Shown piece by piece: positions 1 through 11,449 of a DNA stretch of 64,000 bases. A model generated the notes under the pieces. That model did not search any database and was not told where the DNA came from. It saw only the letters and a program-made list of their open reading frames with translations. A program made the position numbers and the translations under genes. Each line of letters opens with the position of its first letter. Position 1 is the first letter of the stretch. The DNA is from Phellopilus nigrolimitatus (Eukaryota > Basidiomycota > Agaricomycetes > Hymenochaetales > Hymenochaetaceae), in contig JAJOHG010000021.1 in assembly GCA_021029095.1 (NCBI GenBank), positions 186,001 through 250,000 of the forward strand, given 5' to 3'.

Positions 1-129
1 TAGCAGGTTGCAACTCGCAATCTGAATCCGACCTCCCCAAGATTGCGGTGAGTGGGTATATTTGTAAATGTTTGACTCAATTTATCGAATAAATAATATA
101 ATAATTCAGGGAATGCACTCGGATACTTC

Positions 130-1335
130 CGAGCCACATTGCCTGCAATGCAAATGCCGATCCTTTATGTCCATGGAGCTCAGCATTCGGAAGACGGATC
201 TCTGTATGTACTTGGGGCTGGTCGATGTTGTATTTGTCCTGATTTCGAAGGCAATTTGCGCGACAAGCTCAAGATTGCGGCGAATGAAGTCGTTCAGCAT
301 AGCGCTGCCCTAAGTCTTGGTGTCACTGAGATGGGTGGCAAGAATGAGCAATCATACGACAACCCTAAGAACATGTTATATAAGGACTCCACAGTTGCTG
401 TGAGACTGCGGGGTATGGCATGGGTCTCATCATACTTGCTACTGTAGATGGGAGATGTGCAGATGAGGTGCTAGCGTATGCGAGAGAAACGCAGCACGAG
501 AAAACCATCTACGATCTTGTAGGCAGACTGGCTTTCCTTTATTATGGCCAACGGAACAGATGGACGACATGGTGACAATGCTTCTAGCTGAGAAGGTAAA
601 GATACCCCTTCGTACCTAGTATCGCCGTCCGCTCTATTATCTCTAGGATTTCATCCTTCGATATGGTGGTGTCTATGCTGTTGCCCTTGCATATGCTGGC
701 ACTTCGAATTATGGCGCCATTCGAAAACCTCTTCACATTGCGGTCTCCGATACCTCTGATGATGTTCGTCGCGCAGCTGTTACCTCCCTCGCATTTGTGC
801 TCTTCAAGAACCCTGGCCAGGTGCCGAGGATTGTGCTACAACGCTCACGTTTGTTGCGGTGCTACGCTTGCTCTTGGTACAGCCTGCGCAGGAACCAGGC
901 TTCAGGACGCTGTAGTTATTCTCAAGCCGATGACTAAAGACCCTGTCGATTTTGTGCGCCAGGGTGCGTTCGTCGCTTCGAGAATGAATCTCGTACAACA
1001 ATCCGAGGCGTCATCGCCATCTATGTTGTCCACTCGCAGTATATTGTTGCGGACATATACGAGGACCCAATGTCTTGCTTTGGCGCCGCTTTGGGCCAGG
1101 GTCTTACTGACGCCGGTGGGCGCAACGTGACGATCAGTCTGCAGAGTCGCGCTGGTAGTCGCAACACAAGTGCCATTGTCGCTATGGTCTTGTTCTGTCA
1201 ATTCTGATATTGGTATCCGCACACATTCTGCGCTTGCCTTGCATTCGAGCCTACTGCAATTATTGGTCTGGTTTGGACTATTAGTTTCACTATTTGTTCG
1301 TCAGTTTCTCATAGGCTTATTTTCAGACTCTCAAG
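130..1335 (+). pseudogene. Decayed, unprocessed copy of 26S proteasome regulatory subunit RPN2
   Basis: Translation in shifting plus-strand frames gives long runs of Rpn2 (the PSMD1-type PC-repeat scaffold of the 19S proteasome lid-base). In order they are LRDKLKIAANEVVQHSAALS (about 255-320), EVLAYARETQHEKTI (about 470-515), an exon beginning [20 protein letters not shown] (647 onward), [27 protein letters not shown], and GGRNVTISLQSRAGSRNTS (about 1110-1175). The reading frame breaks several times, and a TGA replaces a conserved Trp codon of the FCQFWYWYP motif (about 1206). A normal-looking intron (596-646, GT...AG) is still present, so this is a genomic duplicate rather than a retrocopy. 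Similarity fades after about 1270. The call rests on remembered family sequence, not alignment. Confidence 0.75.
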
Positions 1336-1347
1336 CACGCGGTGTAA

Positions 1348-1566
1348 AAGGACACGAGCGAGCTACGGACAGCCGATTCGCTGCATAAGCTAGACGAAGA
1401 AGTCGAGCAGAGCAAGTTAAGCGCAGTGCTGATCGAGCTGGCATTGGCCGTTGCGGAGGAGTTGGAAGAGGAGTTAGCCAAGGGTCCGAAAGCCGAGGTT
1501 GCGTTGACGATGGGGGTGATGCAAGACGTGCTGGATGAGTTGCTATTGTGCACTTCAAGGAAGTGA
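1348..1566 (+). other. Acidic helical coding-like fragment of unknown origin
   Basis: One plus-strand frame stays open with strongly protein-like composition: KDTSELRTADSLHKLDEEVE, then a Leu/Ala/Glu-rich helix (LIELALAVAEELEEELAKG) and an ending near LLLCTSRK with a TGA at 1564-1566. It has no obvious start and lies directly after the RPN2 relic, so it is probably part of the same decayed duplication or of a neighbouring broken gene. I do not recognise the family. Confidence 0.3.
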
Positions 1567-1599
1567 CGGACGGTGTAGCCGCAAAGCGCGTATGAGCGT

Positions 1600-3183
1600 A
1601 CTGTACTGGTATGCTCGGCGAGGCGGTTGGCGTGTGGGAAAATGATTCATCATCTGACCTGTTCCAAAATAAGTATGCCGAGCTCGTGCCGGTGAGCGGT
1701 TTAAAACCATAGACGTGTCAACCCACGAACATGGATCTATAAGTTAAGTATATTCGATGAAAGGTAGTGAGTACTGTGTACAATAAATTGAAAAGTAAGT
1801 TGTGACTTCCATTTGTTTGTTCATTGAGTTCGAACTAAGAGTTCGGAGTTCGCATAGGTAATGCGTGGGAACTGCGATCTCGATCTAGCACTAGCATAAA
1901 TTCTTATAACCTCGACTTCGAACTTGCATAATACTTGTGAGTTCGACTTGTGACTTGCATGATTTTTTACGATCTCGACTTCGTTCTTTGTTAAACAGTG
2001 AAAAAAACGCCCATAAATGTGGCTTTCACGTGTCACTCAAGTTGCCGGGTAGATTTGTACAGTTTACATACCGATGATCGTTACTCGCAAGGTGACGTGC
2101 ACAGCTCTGCGGCTTGCGAATAAGTTGCCCTGATGTGCCAATTTGCACCGGTACAGGGGATCAATAGATTGACGTCCGGACTGGTTTTGGTTATTCCCTG
2201 GAAAGTCTTGAGAAAAGCAGAGTTATGGAAGAGGCGCCTGGTAGAGATCCGAAAGCAGAGTAACCAAAATGCCGAGAAATCTTGGAAGGAAGTGTTGGCA
2301 TGTTTCAAACCGAGAGCATGCGTAGATAGGAAAACACAGAAAGTCGCAAAAAGGAGGCGGGAAAGATTCAATGATTGGTCCGTCAACCTGATACCGAGTT
2401 TGAGGAAGCCTTACAAGTTCACGAACTGTCAACATGCACATCACATCAGCCACACTTTGAATACTTCGCGTTTGCAAACAGATCAAGCTTGCTGTTCCTC
2501 CGCACTTACTCCATCAATCATCCGCGTGCGCACCGGAAGTTGTAACCTGTAGGGTGACTGGATATAACTTTATGTAAATTCAAGGAGCGGACCCATGAGT
2601 CGTGTCGATGAGAGGTGCTGCTGTTACATCGCCTGTTGATGCGAAAGGCCAATAGGATGGAACACGTTACAAAGAGAACAACAGGTTCAAAAAAAGACAA
2701 ATCTTCAAATCCGCCTTGCGAGAGACACAATTGGACGTTTCTTGTTGGACACGAGAGCTAACATCATCGGGGGAGAAGAGCCAGTCGCAGAAAAGAACGG
2801 CTGACAAGAGAGCTGGACCACTGTTCTTTATAACGCCAGAAGCGTCGCCCTTACCACGTCTAATTCGTAGAGTTCTCTGTGGTGTTATCGGTAGTCTCGT
2901 ATCAAGACATCGAGTCTAGCGGTTCTAATCTCTCTCGGAGCGCGTTGATTCTGGACGTTCAAGGAACGAGAGTTAAACTTAAACTTAAAGAGTTATAAAG
3001 GATATGTCACGTGTCAATGTTTAGGGCCGGTGTTTGGGGACTTCAAAAATTATCCATGTTGTACAGCTTCGGCCGAAGTGCTACCTAGCTAGCCAACGTC
3101 CATTTGACTCACATTTCGACTTGTAACTTGCAGAGCTTGATTTGCCCAAATTCTCGCTATACGGCTTGTTGCTGATTTTTGGC
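1600..3183. other. Gene-poor interval upstream of THR4
   Basis: No supported gene. An open frame at 2133-2552 (+) would give a basic 139-residue protein without recognisable motifs. The stretch 1,820-2,030 is built from degenerate repeats of short strings such as ctcgacttcg, cttgcat and gagttcg, and similar strings recur near 3,100-3,130. The last few hundred bases presumably hold the THR4 promoter. Confidence 0.4.
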
Positions 3184-4658
3184 ATGAAATACTTTTCTAC
3201 GCGAGGAGACGGGCAAGAGCTGTCTTTCGAAGAGGTCATTCATTTTTCAACGCCCTAGCACTGTTCACCGACCTCCCGTGCAGACCGTCCTGACTGGACT
3301 TGCGCCCGATGGCGGACTATATATTCCGGTCGAGATACCGAAGCTTCCGGAGGACTGGCGAAGGAGCTGGGCAGAGCTAACTTTCCAGGAGCTCTCGCTC
3401 GAGGTCTTGTCACTCTACATCTCGCCCTCCGAAATATCGCGCGACGAGCTCCGCGAGCTGGTAGACAATTCGTACAAGTCGTTCAGGCATCCGGACGTTG
3501 CACCGCTCAAGAAGCTGAGCGATGAGCTCTTCGTGCTCGAGCTGTTCCATGGGCCGACATTCGCCTTCAAGGACGTGGCGCTGCAGCTGCTCGGGAACCT
3601 CTTCGAGTTCTTCTTGCTGAGAAGGAACGCCAGAAAGAAGGCGGGCGAGCCGAGGGAACGACTCACGGTTGTTGGCGCGACGAGCGGCGATACTGGGAGG
3701 TAAGTGAAGTCCAAAAAATATCACGAATCCAAACCGTTCTGAGGATGTATGCGCCCAAAGTGCTGCCATCTACGGTCTGCGAAACAAGGCGGATATTTCC
3801 ATCTTCATCCTCCACCCAAAAGGGCGCGTTTCGCCCATACAGGAGGCACAGATGACAACCGTGACGGACTACAACGTGCACAATGTCGCCGTCAAGGGCA
3901 CCTTCGACGACTGCCAGGTGAGTTCGCGCCAGTCTTATTCCTCCTCTCCTATTTTGCGCACTAACTCAGCTTGCAGGACATCGTAAAAGCGCTTTTCGCT
4001 GACCGCGAATTCAATGCCACGCACCGCCTCGGAGCAATCAACTCCATTAACTGGGCGCGTATCCTCGCACAAACCGTATACTACTTCCTCTCCTTCTTCC
4101 ACGCACAGCGCCAACTTCCCGCGCCTCCCCCGGGAACAGCGGAACCGCAGCTGCAGTACGTCGTACCGACGGGCAACTTTGGGGACATCCTCGCGGGCTA
4201 TTACGCCGCGCGCATGGGCCTTCCCGGCGCGCGCCTCGCCGTCGCGACGAATGCAAACGACATTCTCGCGCGCTTCTGGCGGAGCGGACGGTACGAAAAA
4301 ACGGAATCTGGTCCGGCACTAGAGGGTACAGAGGGCAAGGGTGCTGCTGCACCCGCAGGCGGCGCGTCGGACGGTAAACAGGCAGGCGCCGGTGGCGTGA
4401 AGGAGACATTGAGCCCGGCGATGGACATCCTGGTGTCAAGCAACTTCGAGCGCCTGTTGTGGTACCTGTCCTTTGAGGCGTCAGGCTCGAGCAACCGCAA
4501 GGCGGCCTGCGCGGCCGTCGCGGGCTGGATAAGCAAAGTGAAGACTGACGGGAAGGTCGAAGTGCCCACGTCGGTGCTGGAGCTAGCCCGCCGCGATTTC
4601 GTCGCAGAGCGGATCTCAGATGAGCAGGTGCGTTTGATATATTTGACGGTCGTTGTTT

Positions 4659-4691
<33 letters not shown>

Positions 4692-5150
4692 GTTGACACT
4701 CGTTTATTGTTTTCGTGCATACAGACTGCCGAGACTATCCGCTCCTTCTACAAGTCATCGCCTTCCTACATCGCGGATCCACACACCGCTGTCGGCCTTG
4801 CGGCAGCACGTCTCATTGCTCCCCAAAAGTATGTCCACCCATACCGTGAAAGAATAAAGAATAGAGCTAACCGTTCGACCCATAGCCTTCCCTCAACTGT
4901 CCAGATTGTGCTCTCGACCGCACATCCTGCCAAGTTCTCCGAAGCCGTCGCCAGCGCGCTGCAGTCCGAGCCGTCGTTCGACTTCGCGCGCGACGTGCTC
5001 CCCGCCGAGTTCAAAGGGTTACTTGAGAAGGAGCGCCGCGTGATTGACGTTGAGGCTGCAGACATCAACTTGGTGAAGGAGGTCATCGAGAGCGTGGCAC
5101 AAAAGAGGAGAGAGGGCGAGGGCGAGGGCGAGGGCGCGTTGAGCGTTTGA
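3184..5150 (+). CDS. THR4: Threonine synthase
   Basis: Converts O-phospho-L-homoserine to threonine using pyridoxal phosphate (PLP), the last step of threonine synthesis, in the cytosol. Proposed CDS: join(3184..3234, 3284..3699, 3761..3917, 3977..4627, 4725..4828, 4886..5150), 547 aa. The start MKYFSTRG is followed by LSFEE, which joins across intron 1 to TVLTGLAPDGGLY exactly as in yeast Thr4. The PLP-lysine motif HGPTFAFKD is near residue 113, the phosphate-binding GATSGDTGS is formed across intron 2, and SINWARILAQ and FVVPTGNFGD-like (YVVPTGNFGD) motifs follow. A Gly/Ala-rich insertion lies at about 4,306-4,405. A 25-base poly-T tract sits inside intron 4. The C-terminus carries an EGEGEGE repeat from a gagggc microsatellite. 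It is convergent with DUS3, about 145 bp away. Confidence 0.95.
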
Positions 5151-5294
5151 GTGATGAAACTGTACGATTCCTGTTCATATAGTACATTTCTATAGAACAT
5201 AGCACATTTTATACACTCTATTTTTGTATAACCTCTTGGTAAATGGTGTCCAAGGCAAGAGGGAGAAGTGTCGGTCAATGGTGGAGTGGTGCAA

Positions 5295-7993
5295 CTAGCC
5301 CTGTCCCTCCTCCGCTCCGTACGAATTACTCTTGTGCTTCGGTGTGAACGACCACCCCTCCGGGACCTTCCCAAGGAACATCTCTGAGATTCTCACCCAG
5401 TCGCGGCTGTCAGGGCTCGACAAGAGCGTCTCTGAATTACCACAGATTCACCACGTACAGAAAGTCAAGTTAGTCAGAAAGACTGCACCATAAGAATGAG
5501 TTTCTACGAAAACACGCACCGAGTTCATCTCGCCCTCTGAAGGCTGGCGGACGGTCGTTCAGCTTCGCGGGAAGGACCTCCAGGAGACCGATGGGTACGT
5601 AGCGATGCGTGAAGGACAGCGACTCGCACAAGTAGCGACGGGTAGTATTGACGCCTGCTGTGTCAGACCCAAAGTGGCTAATTGTGATATTCAGTCTCGC
5701 GCGAGGAAAAAATCTCAACGTTTTCCAACTTACTTCAAACCAAATTCCGCATACTACCAAACCAACGCGTTGTGATTAGGCGGCAGAGAAACGCGGGGAA
5801 AAAGAGGCAATGCGGACGAACCTTCCTCGCCAGCTCGAGCCGCTCGCGTGCGCTGATATCCCACTCCCTGCGTTCCTTGATCTCGGTGAAGATCCACGGC
5901 TTGATGAGCGCGCCTCGTCCAACCATAACGCCATCGACGCCGCCCTGCTCGATGCTCTCCCAATAGCCCTGAGACGAGAAGCAATCGCCACCTCCAAAAA
6001 TCGGCATCGGCGCCACTTAGAGTTTCTATGTTAAGTGTTTCAAGTATACAAAGAAGGGGAGAAGAGGAGAACAACGTACAATTCTCCTCTGCCTCCCGCG
6101 CGCGCACCTCGTCGACACACTCTCGTATATAGTCCCAATCGGCGAGCTTGGTGTAGCGCTGCTGGCGGGTGCGGCCATGTAGCTTTTCACGGCCGTGGTC
6201 AGTCCTTAGCCCTTTAAAATAATATGGGATACCTACCGTCATAGCCCCGATACCAGTTGTCGAAGCGAGGCGCGGCATGAGCTTATGCGCGGTGTTGCGA
6301 CCTTCCTTCACACCCGTCCTCAGCTTGACGGTCAATGGGATCTCGCCGAGCGCCTTGTTCATTCCGACAAGTATTTTGCTCAGTTTACCAGGCGTGTCCA
6401 AGACTTTCATCAAAATTTTCAGCAGCTTATTTAGTAAGAAAATTGACTGCAGGGTACACACGGGCTGAACCACTGCCGCCCCGGAACACGAGGTCGATCG
6501 GGCAGCCACAATTGACATCGACGAAGTCTACTCCCTGCGGGCCAAACTCGCGAGCAATCGTTTCGGCGGTAGCGGTCAGCGTCCCGGGCTTGCTCCCCGC
6601 GAGTTGTACACCGAAAGTGCGCTCGGACGGATGTCGTCGGACTAAGGACCACTCCTCTTTCGAGCCCTGAAGGAAGGACGTAGCGAGACCCACTGGAGTT
6701 TCCTGAATGATACGAAGAGAATGGCCTGTACGAAGAAGACTTACTTTCGCCGCAGGTTATATCAGCACCAAGCGAAACACAGAGTTGTCTGAACGGCTGG
6801 ATGGAGTTTTAGTGTTTAGGACATTGAGGTAACCTATAGAGCATACTAGATTTCCGACAGTGGTGAGAGGTGCCAAGTCTAATGTAACAAGTCAGCAAGT
6901 TAGCATAACAAAATGTTTTTATAGACTCACAGGTGAGACCTTTCCAGTTGAGCCTCTTTTTCTCGCTAAATCGCACGGGCACATCTGGTGTGTCCTTCTG
7001 CGCGTCGCCATCTGCGAGTTCAGCCTCAGTGAATGTCGTGGCGTCCTCGTTATGTTGTGCTTTCTTTCCACCCTCAGAAGCTTGCAGCTCTTTCAAGTAA
7101 GCTTCTGTAATAGGTTGTGGGCACTGAAGTATGCTTAGCCATACTGTTTTCGCGTCTTCATCTTTTGATGCAGATTACGAACCTTTTTGGAGCGTAGCTG
7201 CTTGAGGACATTGGGCGGCAGGAAGTTGACCTCAGACGATTCGATCTTGCGCTGAGCAACCTTTTCATCGTCTCTGACAAGCTCCACGGAGCCAGAGTCC
7301 GACTTTTTGACGTGGGCGCCAAGAAAACGACATTTTAGTCCATGCCTGCATTCGCCTTTTTCTGAAAATACAGGACAGATCGCAGAAGAGTTTATGGAGG
7401 GCGGTAAGCCTGATGCGATTGTCGAATCTTCCGACACAACAGTACACTCGTCTGTGGACACGCCAGGAACAGGCAACGAGTCGACGCTTAGAGGAAAAAC
7501 GATGTCTCTCGGTTTCTGAGCCAAGTATCCATCGATGTCGTGCGTGAAACGGCATCTGAATTTATGACAACAGGTTAGTGATTCTCTTCGGCAAGTAAAA
7601 GCGCATACAGTCTCACTCATCGCCAAATTCACATGTGTTTCCAACCGCAACTTTCCAGCACAATTCCAACTCGTCTCGCATCTTCCCAAATCGCCGACCT
7701 TTGTTGGCACCAGAGCGTTTCTTCTTCTCTTCCTTCGACAGCTTTTGACGCTTTTCTGGGGGAGGTCCCGAGCGCTCATCCTCATCTTCGCGATTACCTC
7801 GGTGCCCCCCATTCACATGATTAGTCGCATTTTCTGCGGAGTCGTCATCGATAACAGCGCGAGGTTCGAGTGAAATCAGGAATCTGGGTGCGCGATTTTC
7901 AGCGCCTGAAGATGATGTCGCAAAGTCGACTTTAGATGAGCCTCACTCAGCCTTGATCGCCGCAGTTCCTGACGGGTAACTTTTTGAGGTCAT
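5295..7993 (-). CDS. DUS3: tRNA-dihydrouridine(47) synthase, CCCH zinc-finger type
   Basis: FMN enzyme that reduces U47 of tRNAs. Exons after the first (descending): ..7617, 7555..7183, 7123..6931, 6878..6847, 6796..6745, 6692..6462, 6403..6237, 6182..6080, 6015..5822, 5753..5734, 5677..5520, 5431..5295; the frame holds throughout. The N-terminus is acidic then basic, followed by two CCCH fingers ([20 protein letters not shown] across an intron; [22 protein letters not shown]). The Dus barrel starts [15 protein letters not shown]. The catalytic Cys lies in [19 protein letters not shown], with [12 protein letters not shown] and PIFGGGD after it. One exon is only 20 nt. The 5' end is unsettled: reading straight on from ATG 7993 meets TGA at 7945-7943. 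A 13-nt first exon (7993..7981) spliced at gttacc to an acceptor at 7930 or 7906 restores the frame and gives about 653-661 aa. Confidence 0.9.
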
Positions 7994-8208
7994 TCTAGCT
8001 CGAGGTATTTTAGAACATAAAATAGATACAGAAGCTGAGCAGACGGAATAGCAGACGTCGGGACGCCGGAGAGCAAAGGCGTATTTCAAATGGTGTCCAC
8101 TGATTGTATTCGTGAGAACATTCAGCTTTACGTAACGCATGTGACAGATCTTTCAAAAGTTTAGCAGAAGTGAGGTACAATATTTTCTTTGTACCGCTCC
8201 TCTTCGCC
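7994..8208. promoter_or_regulatory. Putative bidirectional promoter between DUS3 and RRP9
   Basis: The two start codons face away from each other with only 215 bp between them, and no other gene fits there. Both products act in RNA modification or ribosome assembly, so shared control is a reasonable inference. I see no clear TATA box. Confidence 0.4.
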
Positions 8209-10407
8209 ATGCCCGACGCCTTCTTCGTGTCAAACAAGACACGCAAGCGCAAACGCTCGGGTGCCAAAGAGGCCTCGACGTCAAAAAAGCCCGTCATCGG
8301 AAAGGGGCGACCGGTACCGGGAGCAAAACCGAAGCCAAATGGCTCGCGACGAAGAGACGAGGAGCTCGAGTCAGACGCGACTCAGGATGACGACGTCGGC
8401 GGTATCGACGATTTGGATTTGCGTGCATCGGATACGGATCCTGGTGTTAGTGGTGAGGAGGATGAGCTGGAAACACCCGCGGAGAAGAGACTGAGGTTGG
8501 CGAAGGTATACCTGGAGAGCGTGAAGGAGGGACTCGGTAGGTCTTACTCTTTTTGCTGAATTTTTTTTGGATGATTGAAAAGAGTTTTAGGTACAGCAGA
8601 CGGAGAGTTTGACGCTGCTGAGCTCGATCGAGAGCTCATCGCTTCGAGATTAAAACAAGACGTCATGGAGCATAGTGGGAAAATGCATAAATTTATGGCG
8701 GACTCCGTATGTCCCTTGCATATACTTCGCAAATAACATCTGAGTTTTCCATGTAGCTAGAAATAGCTGACCCGCCAATATATCTCCGGACGCGCGGGCA
8801 CCGGCAGTCCGTCACCGCCGCAGTAGCCAGCTCGAGCGGAAAATATATCTTCACCTCTGGGAAGGAGGGCTCGATAGTTCGGACGGACCTTTCTTCAGGA
8901 AAGCAAGTCTCGGCGTTCCAAAAACTCAGAACCGAATCTCCTGAAAAAGGGAATGGGAAGGGAAAGGGAAAAGGCAAAGAGAAGGCCTCTGCAGAGGTGC
9001 ACGGGCACACGGACGAGGTACTCGCCCTGGCGTTAAGCGACGACGGAAAATATCTGGCGAGCGGTGGGAAGGACAGGAAGCTCGTCGTATGGGATGCTGA
9101 GAAAGGGGAATGGCTAAGGAGCTTCGGGGGCCACAAAGACACGATCTCGGTCCGTCCCCGTCCACAACTAAATGTGAATTAACACACTAACGCCTCACAG
9201 TGTCTTGCCTTCCGTAAAGGCACGCACCAGCTATACACTGCATCTCTCGATCGCACACTCAAACTTTTTGATCTCTCGCCGAGCGTGATGGGCTATGTCG
9301 ACACGCTCTTCGGGCACCAAGACCACGTCGTCGGGCTCGACGCTTTGCGGGCCGAGACCACCGTTAGTTCGGGCGCGCGCGACCGCACAGTGCGCTTCTG
9401 GAAAGTCGCCGATGAGACGCAGCTCGTGTTCCGTGGTGGCGGCATAAGCAAGGTGCGCGAGGTGCTCGAAAGCGGGCTGGAGGGGCTCGGGGACGGCGAC
9501 GACGACGAGGGTGAGAATGCGAATGCAAGGAGGGATGTGCGGGACAAGGGGAAGGAGAAGAGGTATGAGGAAGGGAGTGTAGACTGCGTGGCTATGGTCG
9601 ACGAGAACACGTTTGTCAGCGGCGGAGACAGCGGGTCAGTCTTTTCTTTCTATCTTTTTTCCCCTCTATTTCGAATGATTGGTTCTTAACGAGCTCCTGG
9701 TGGCAGGTCAATATCTGTCTGGACGACGGCAAAGAAAAAACCCGTCTTCACGCAGCCCCTGGCTCACGGACTGCATGAGATGCTCTCAGAAACCGAAGGC
9801 GTCGTGTCGACGCCGAGATGGATAACTGCGCTCGCGTGCCTCCGCTATGGGGATGTAATCGTCTCAGGTAAGTGCAGCAGTTGGCCAAGCTATCTCTCTA
9901 CCTTTCATCCTTTTCTTCTCCGTGTTTTTTGTTATTTAATTTCCCGAATTGTTCTGACTGCTTTGTGTAAATTCGACGATACTGACGCACACTCGTGTCT
10001 ATTCCTTTTTTAAATTTAATTTAGGCTCGTGGTCCTCCGAGATCCGCCTCTGGAAGCTTGCCGCTGATCTCTCTCCAAAAGCGCGCGCACCACGTCTCAC
10101 GCTCGTCGGAGCGCTTCCCGCGCCTGGCATTATCAACTCGCTTCAAATCCTCACCATCCCACGCACCGACGCGGAGACTTGGGAGTGGCTCTCCGCGAAG
10201 GCAAAGGAAAACAATGCGAACTCCGAGGTTGAGGGATTACTCTCTAGTAAGAATAAGGGAAGAGGAAAGAAGGAGAGCCTATTGGTGATCGCGGGCATTG
10301 GTACAGAGCCGCGTCTTGGGCGGTGGATGAATACGAAGGGCATTGGCGGCGGTGCGGCGAATGGAGGACGTGTGTTCGTGCTTCACCAAAGAGAAAAAGC
10401 GTCATAA
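8209..10407 (+). CDS. RRP9: U3 snoRNP-associated WD40 protein (U3-55K)
   Basis: Component of the U3 box C/D snoRNP that directs 18S rRNA processing in the nucleolus. CDS: join(8209..8536, 8591..8706, 8757..9149, 9201..9634, 9707..9867, 10025..10407), 604 aa. The first about 110 residues are Lys/Arg-rich then acidic, as in Rrp9 proteins, followed by LYLRTRGHRQSV-like (IYLRTRGHRQSV) at the start of the propeller. WD blades include VHGHTDEVLALALSDDGKYL, CLAFRKGTHQLYTASLDRTL, GHQDHVVGLDALRAE and SSGARDRTVRFWKV. Low-complexity Lys/Gly repeats (GKGKGKGKEK, from 8,947) interrupt one blade, and an Asp/Glu stretch interrupts another. The C-terminus ends LLVIAGIGTEPRLGRW plus a short tail. All introns are GT-AG of 50-160 nt. 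It is divergent from DUS3. Confidence 0.92.
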
Positions 10408-10746
10408 ATCGCATTGCTGCAGCTATCATTCGTCCTCCTCGATATGAGCGCGGGGTGGATTTCGAGTTACGTTACTTTATTATTTTATGCTTAGTACAAT
10501 TCGGAAATTCTGGCTTCTAACTGCTATGTAAGTTCTAGGTGTATTCACTTTGACTTCTCCTAAAATTTAGTACTATTTCGGTGTAGGGAGGTCAGCATCA
10601 ACTAGACGAATAACATGAGATAAACTTACAAACGTTATTAGAATTTGGATGCTTTCTACCTAATTGTATGATCTAAGGAAGGGTATAGGGAAGTCAGTCA
10701 AGGATAGGAAGGTATGTATAATGGTACCTACGGCAGTCTTCTGAAA

Positions 10747-10782
10747 CCTCGTCACCGAAGCTAAGCACGCTCGGTGACGAGG
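10747..10782. repeat. Perfect 12-bp inverted repeat with 12-nt loop
   Basis: The arms cctcgtcaccga and tcggtgacgagg are exact reverse complements separated by agctaagcacgc. A second, shorter palindrome (ttggcttgaagccaa) lies about 30 bp downstream. This could be a structured RNA element, a protein-binding site or part of a MITE-like element; nothing in the sequence decides between these. Confidence 0.8.
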
Positions 10783-11413
10783 CCAACTCCTCGACTCTTC
10801 GCCCCCTCCGAGTCTTGGCTTGAAGCCAATGGCCCTGTTAGAAGGCAAGACATGAAAAAGAGTCGGGTGGCACAAGAGCACCGATAACGTACGAAGGGAA
10901 CACACTTGTGCTCTTCATCTCCCGCAAACACCGACGAGGGTGTTGTCGTACACGGTGCGAGATGTGTGGACCGAAACTATATGGAAGTGAGTGGAAGTCA
11001 GTCGCTGTCAGAGGTGGCTGGCACAAACGACGACGACGACGTACCAAATCATCGCAGCGGCACGCTGCCACCGTCCTTAGTCCTCGTGCGTGTCAGTATC
11101 AATATCGACGACGCAACGTGCAATACGCAGATCGTGGTCCTGAACGCCCCCGGTGCGCAGACCCCCTCCAGGTCCGGGGTCCACTGGGTCACAACGTTCG
11201 TGGTGCACGACCGGGTATTGCACGCCTGGGCACGGTGGCCGACGAAACGCGGGAGGTGCTTGCCCGAAGGTCTTCACAACTATCCATGTACGTCCCCTTT
11301 GCATAGGCTCAAGGCCGCTATGCGTGGGCAGTCGAAGGGATGGTGGCAATTGGGAGGAAAGTGAGGATTGGGGGAATTAGTACGAGTCGCTCGGCTTATA
11401 TGCAGCGGAGCGC

Positions 11414-11449
11414 GGACTTTGAATCGGAGTGGACCCACTGAGGATCGAC
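11414..11449 (+). repeat. Dispersed 36-bp repeat, copy 1
   Basis: Matches 19,895-19,930 at 34 of 36 positions, with the shared core gaatcggagtggacccact followed by aggatcgac. No element boundaries, terminal repeats or target duplications are visible around it. Confidence 0.75.

Noticed and set aside
8947..8990. Short G/A tandem repeat as a separate repeat element
   Set aside because: It lies within an RRP9 exon, keeps frame and simply encodes a Gly/Lys linker.
10715..10790. 5S rRNA-like string (gaagctaagcac near 10,760)
   Set aside because: The resemblance is limited to a few bases in the hairpin loop; the rest of the 5S sequence and its internal promoter are absent.
10906..11364. 152-codon plus-strand frame as a gene
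   Set aside because: It starts at GTG, has no motif, and overlaps equally long frames in other phases; a high-GC patch explains the openness.
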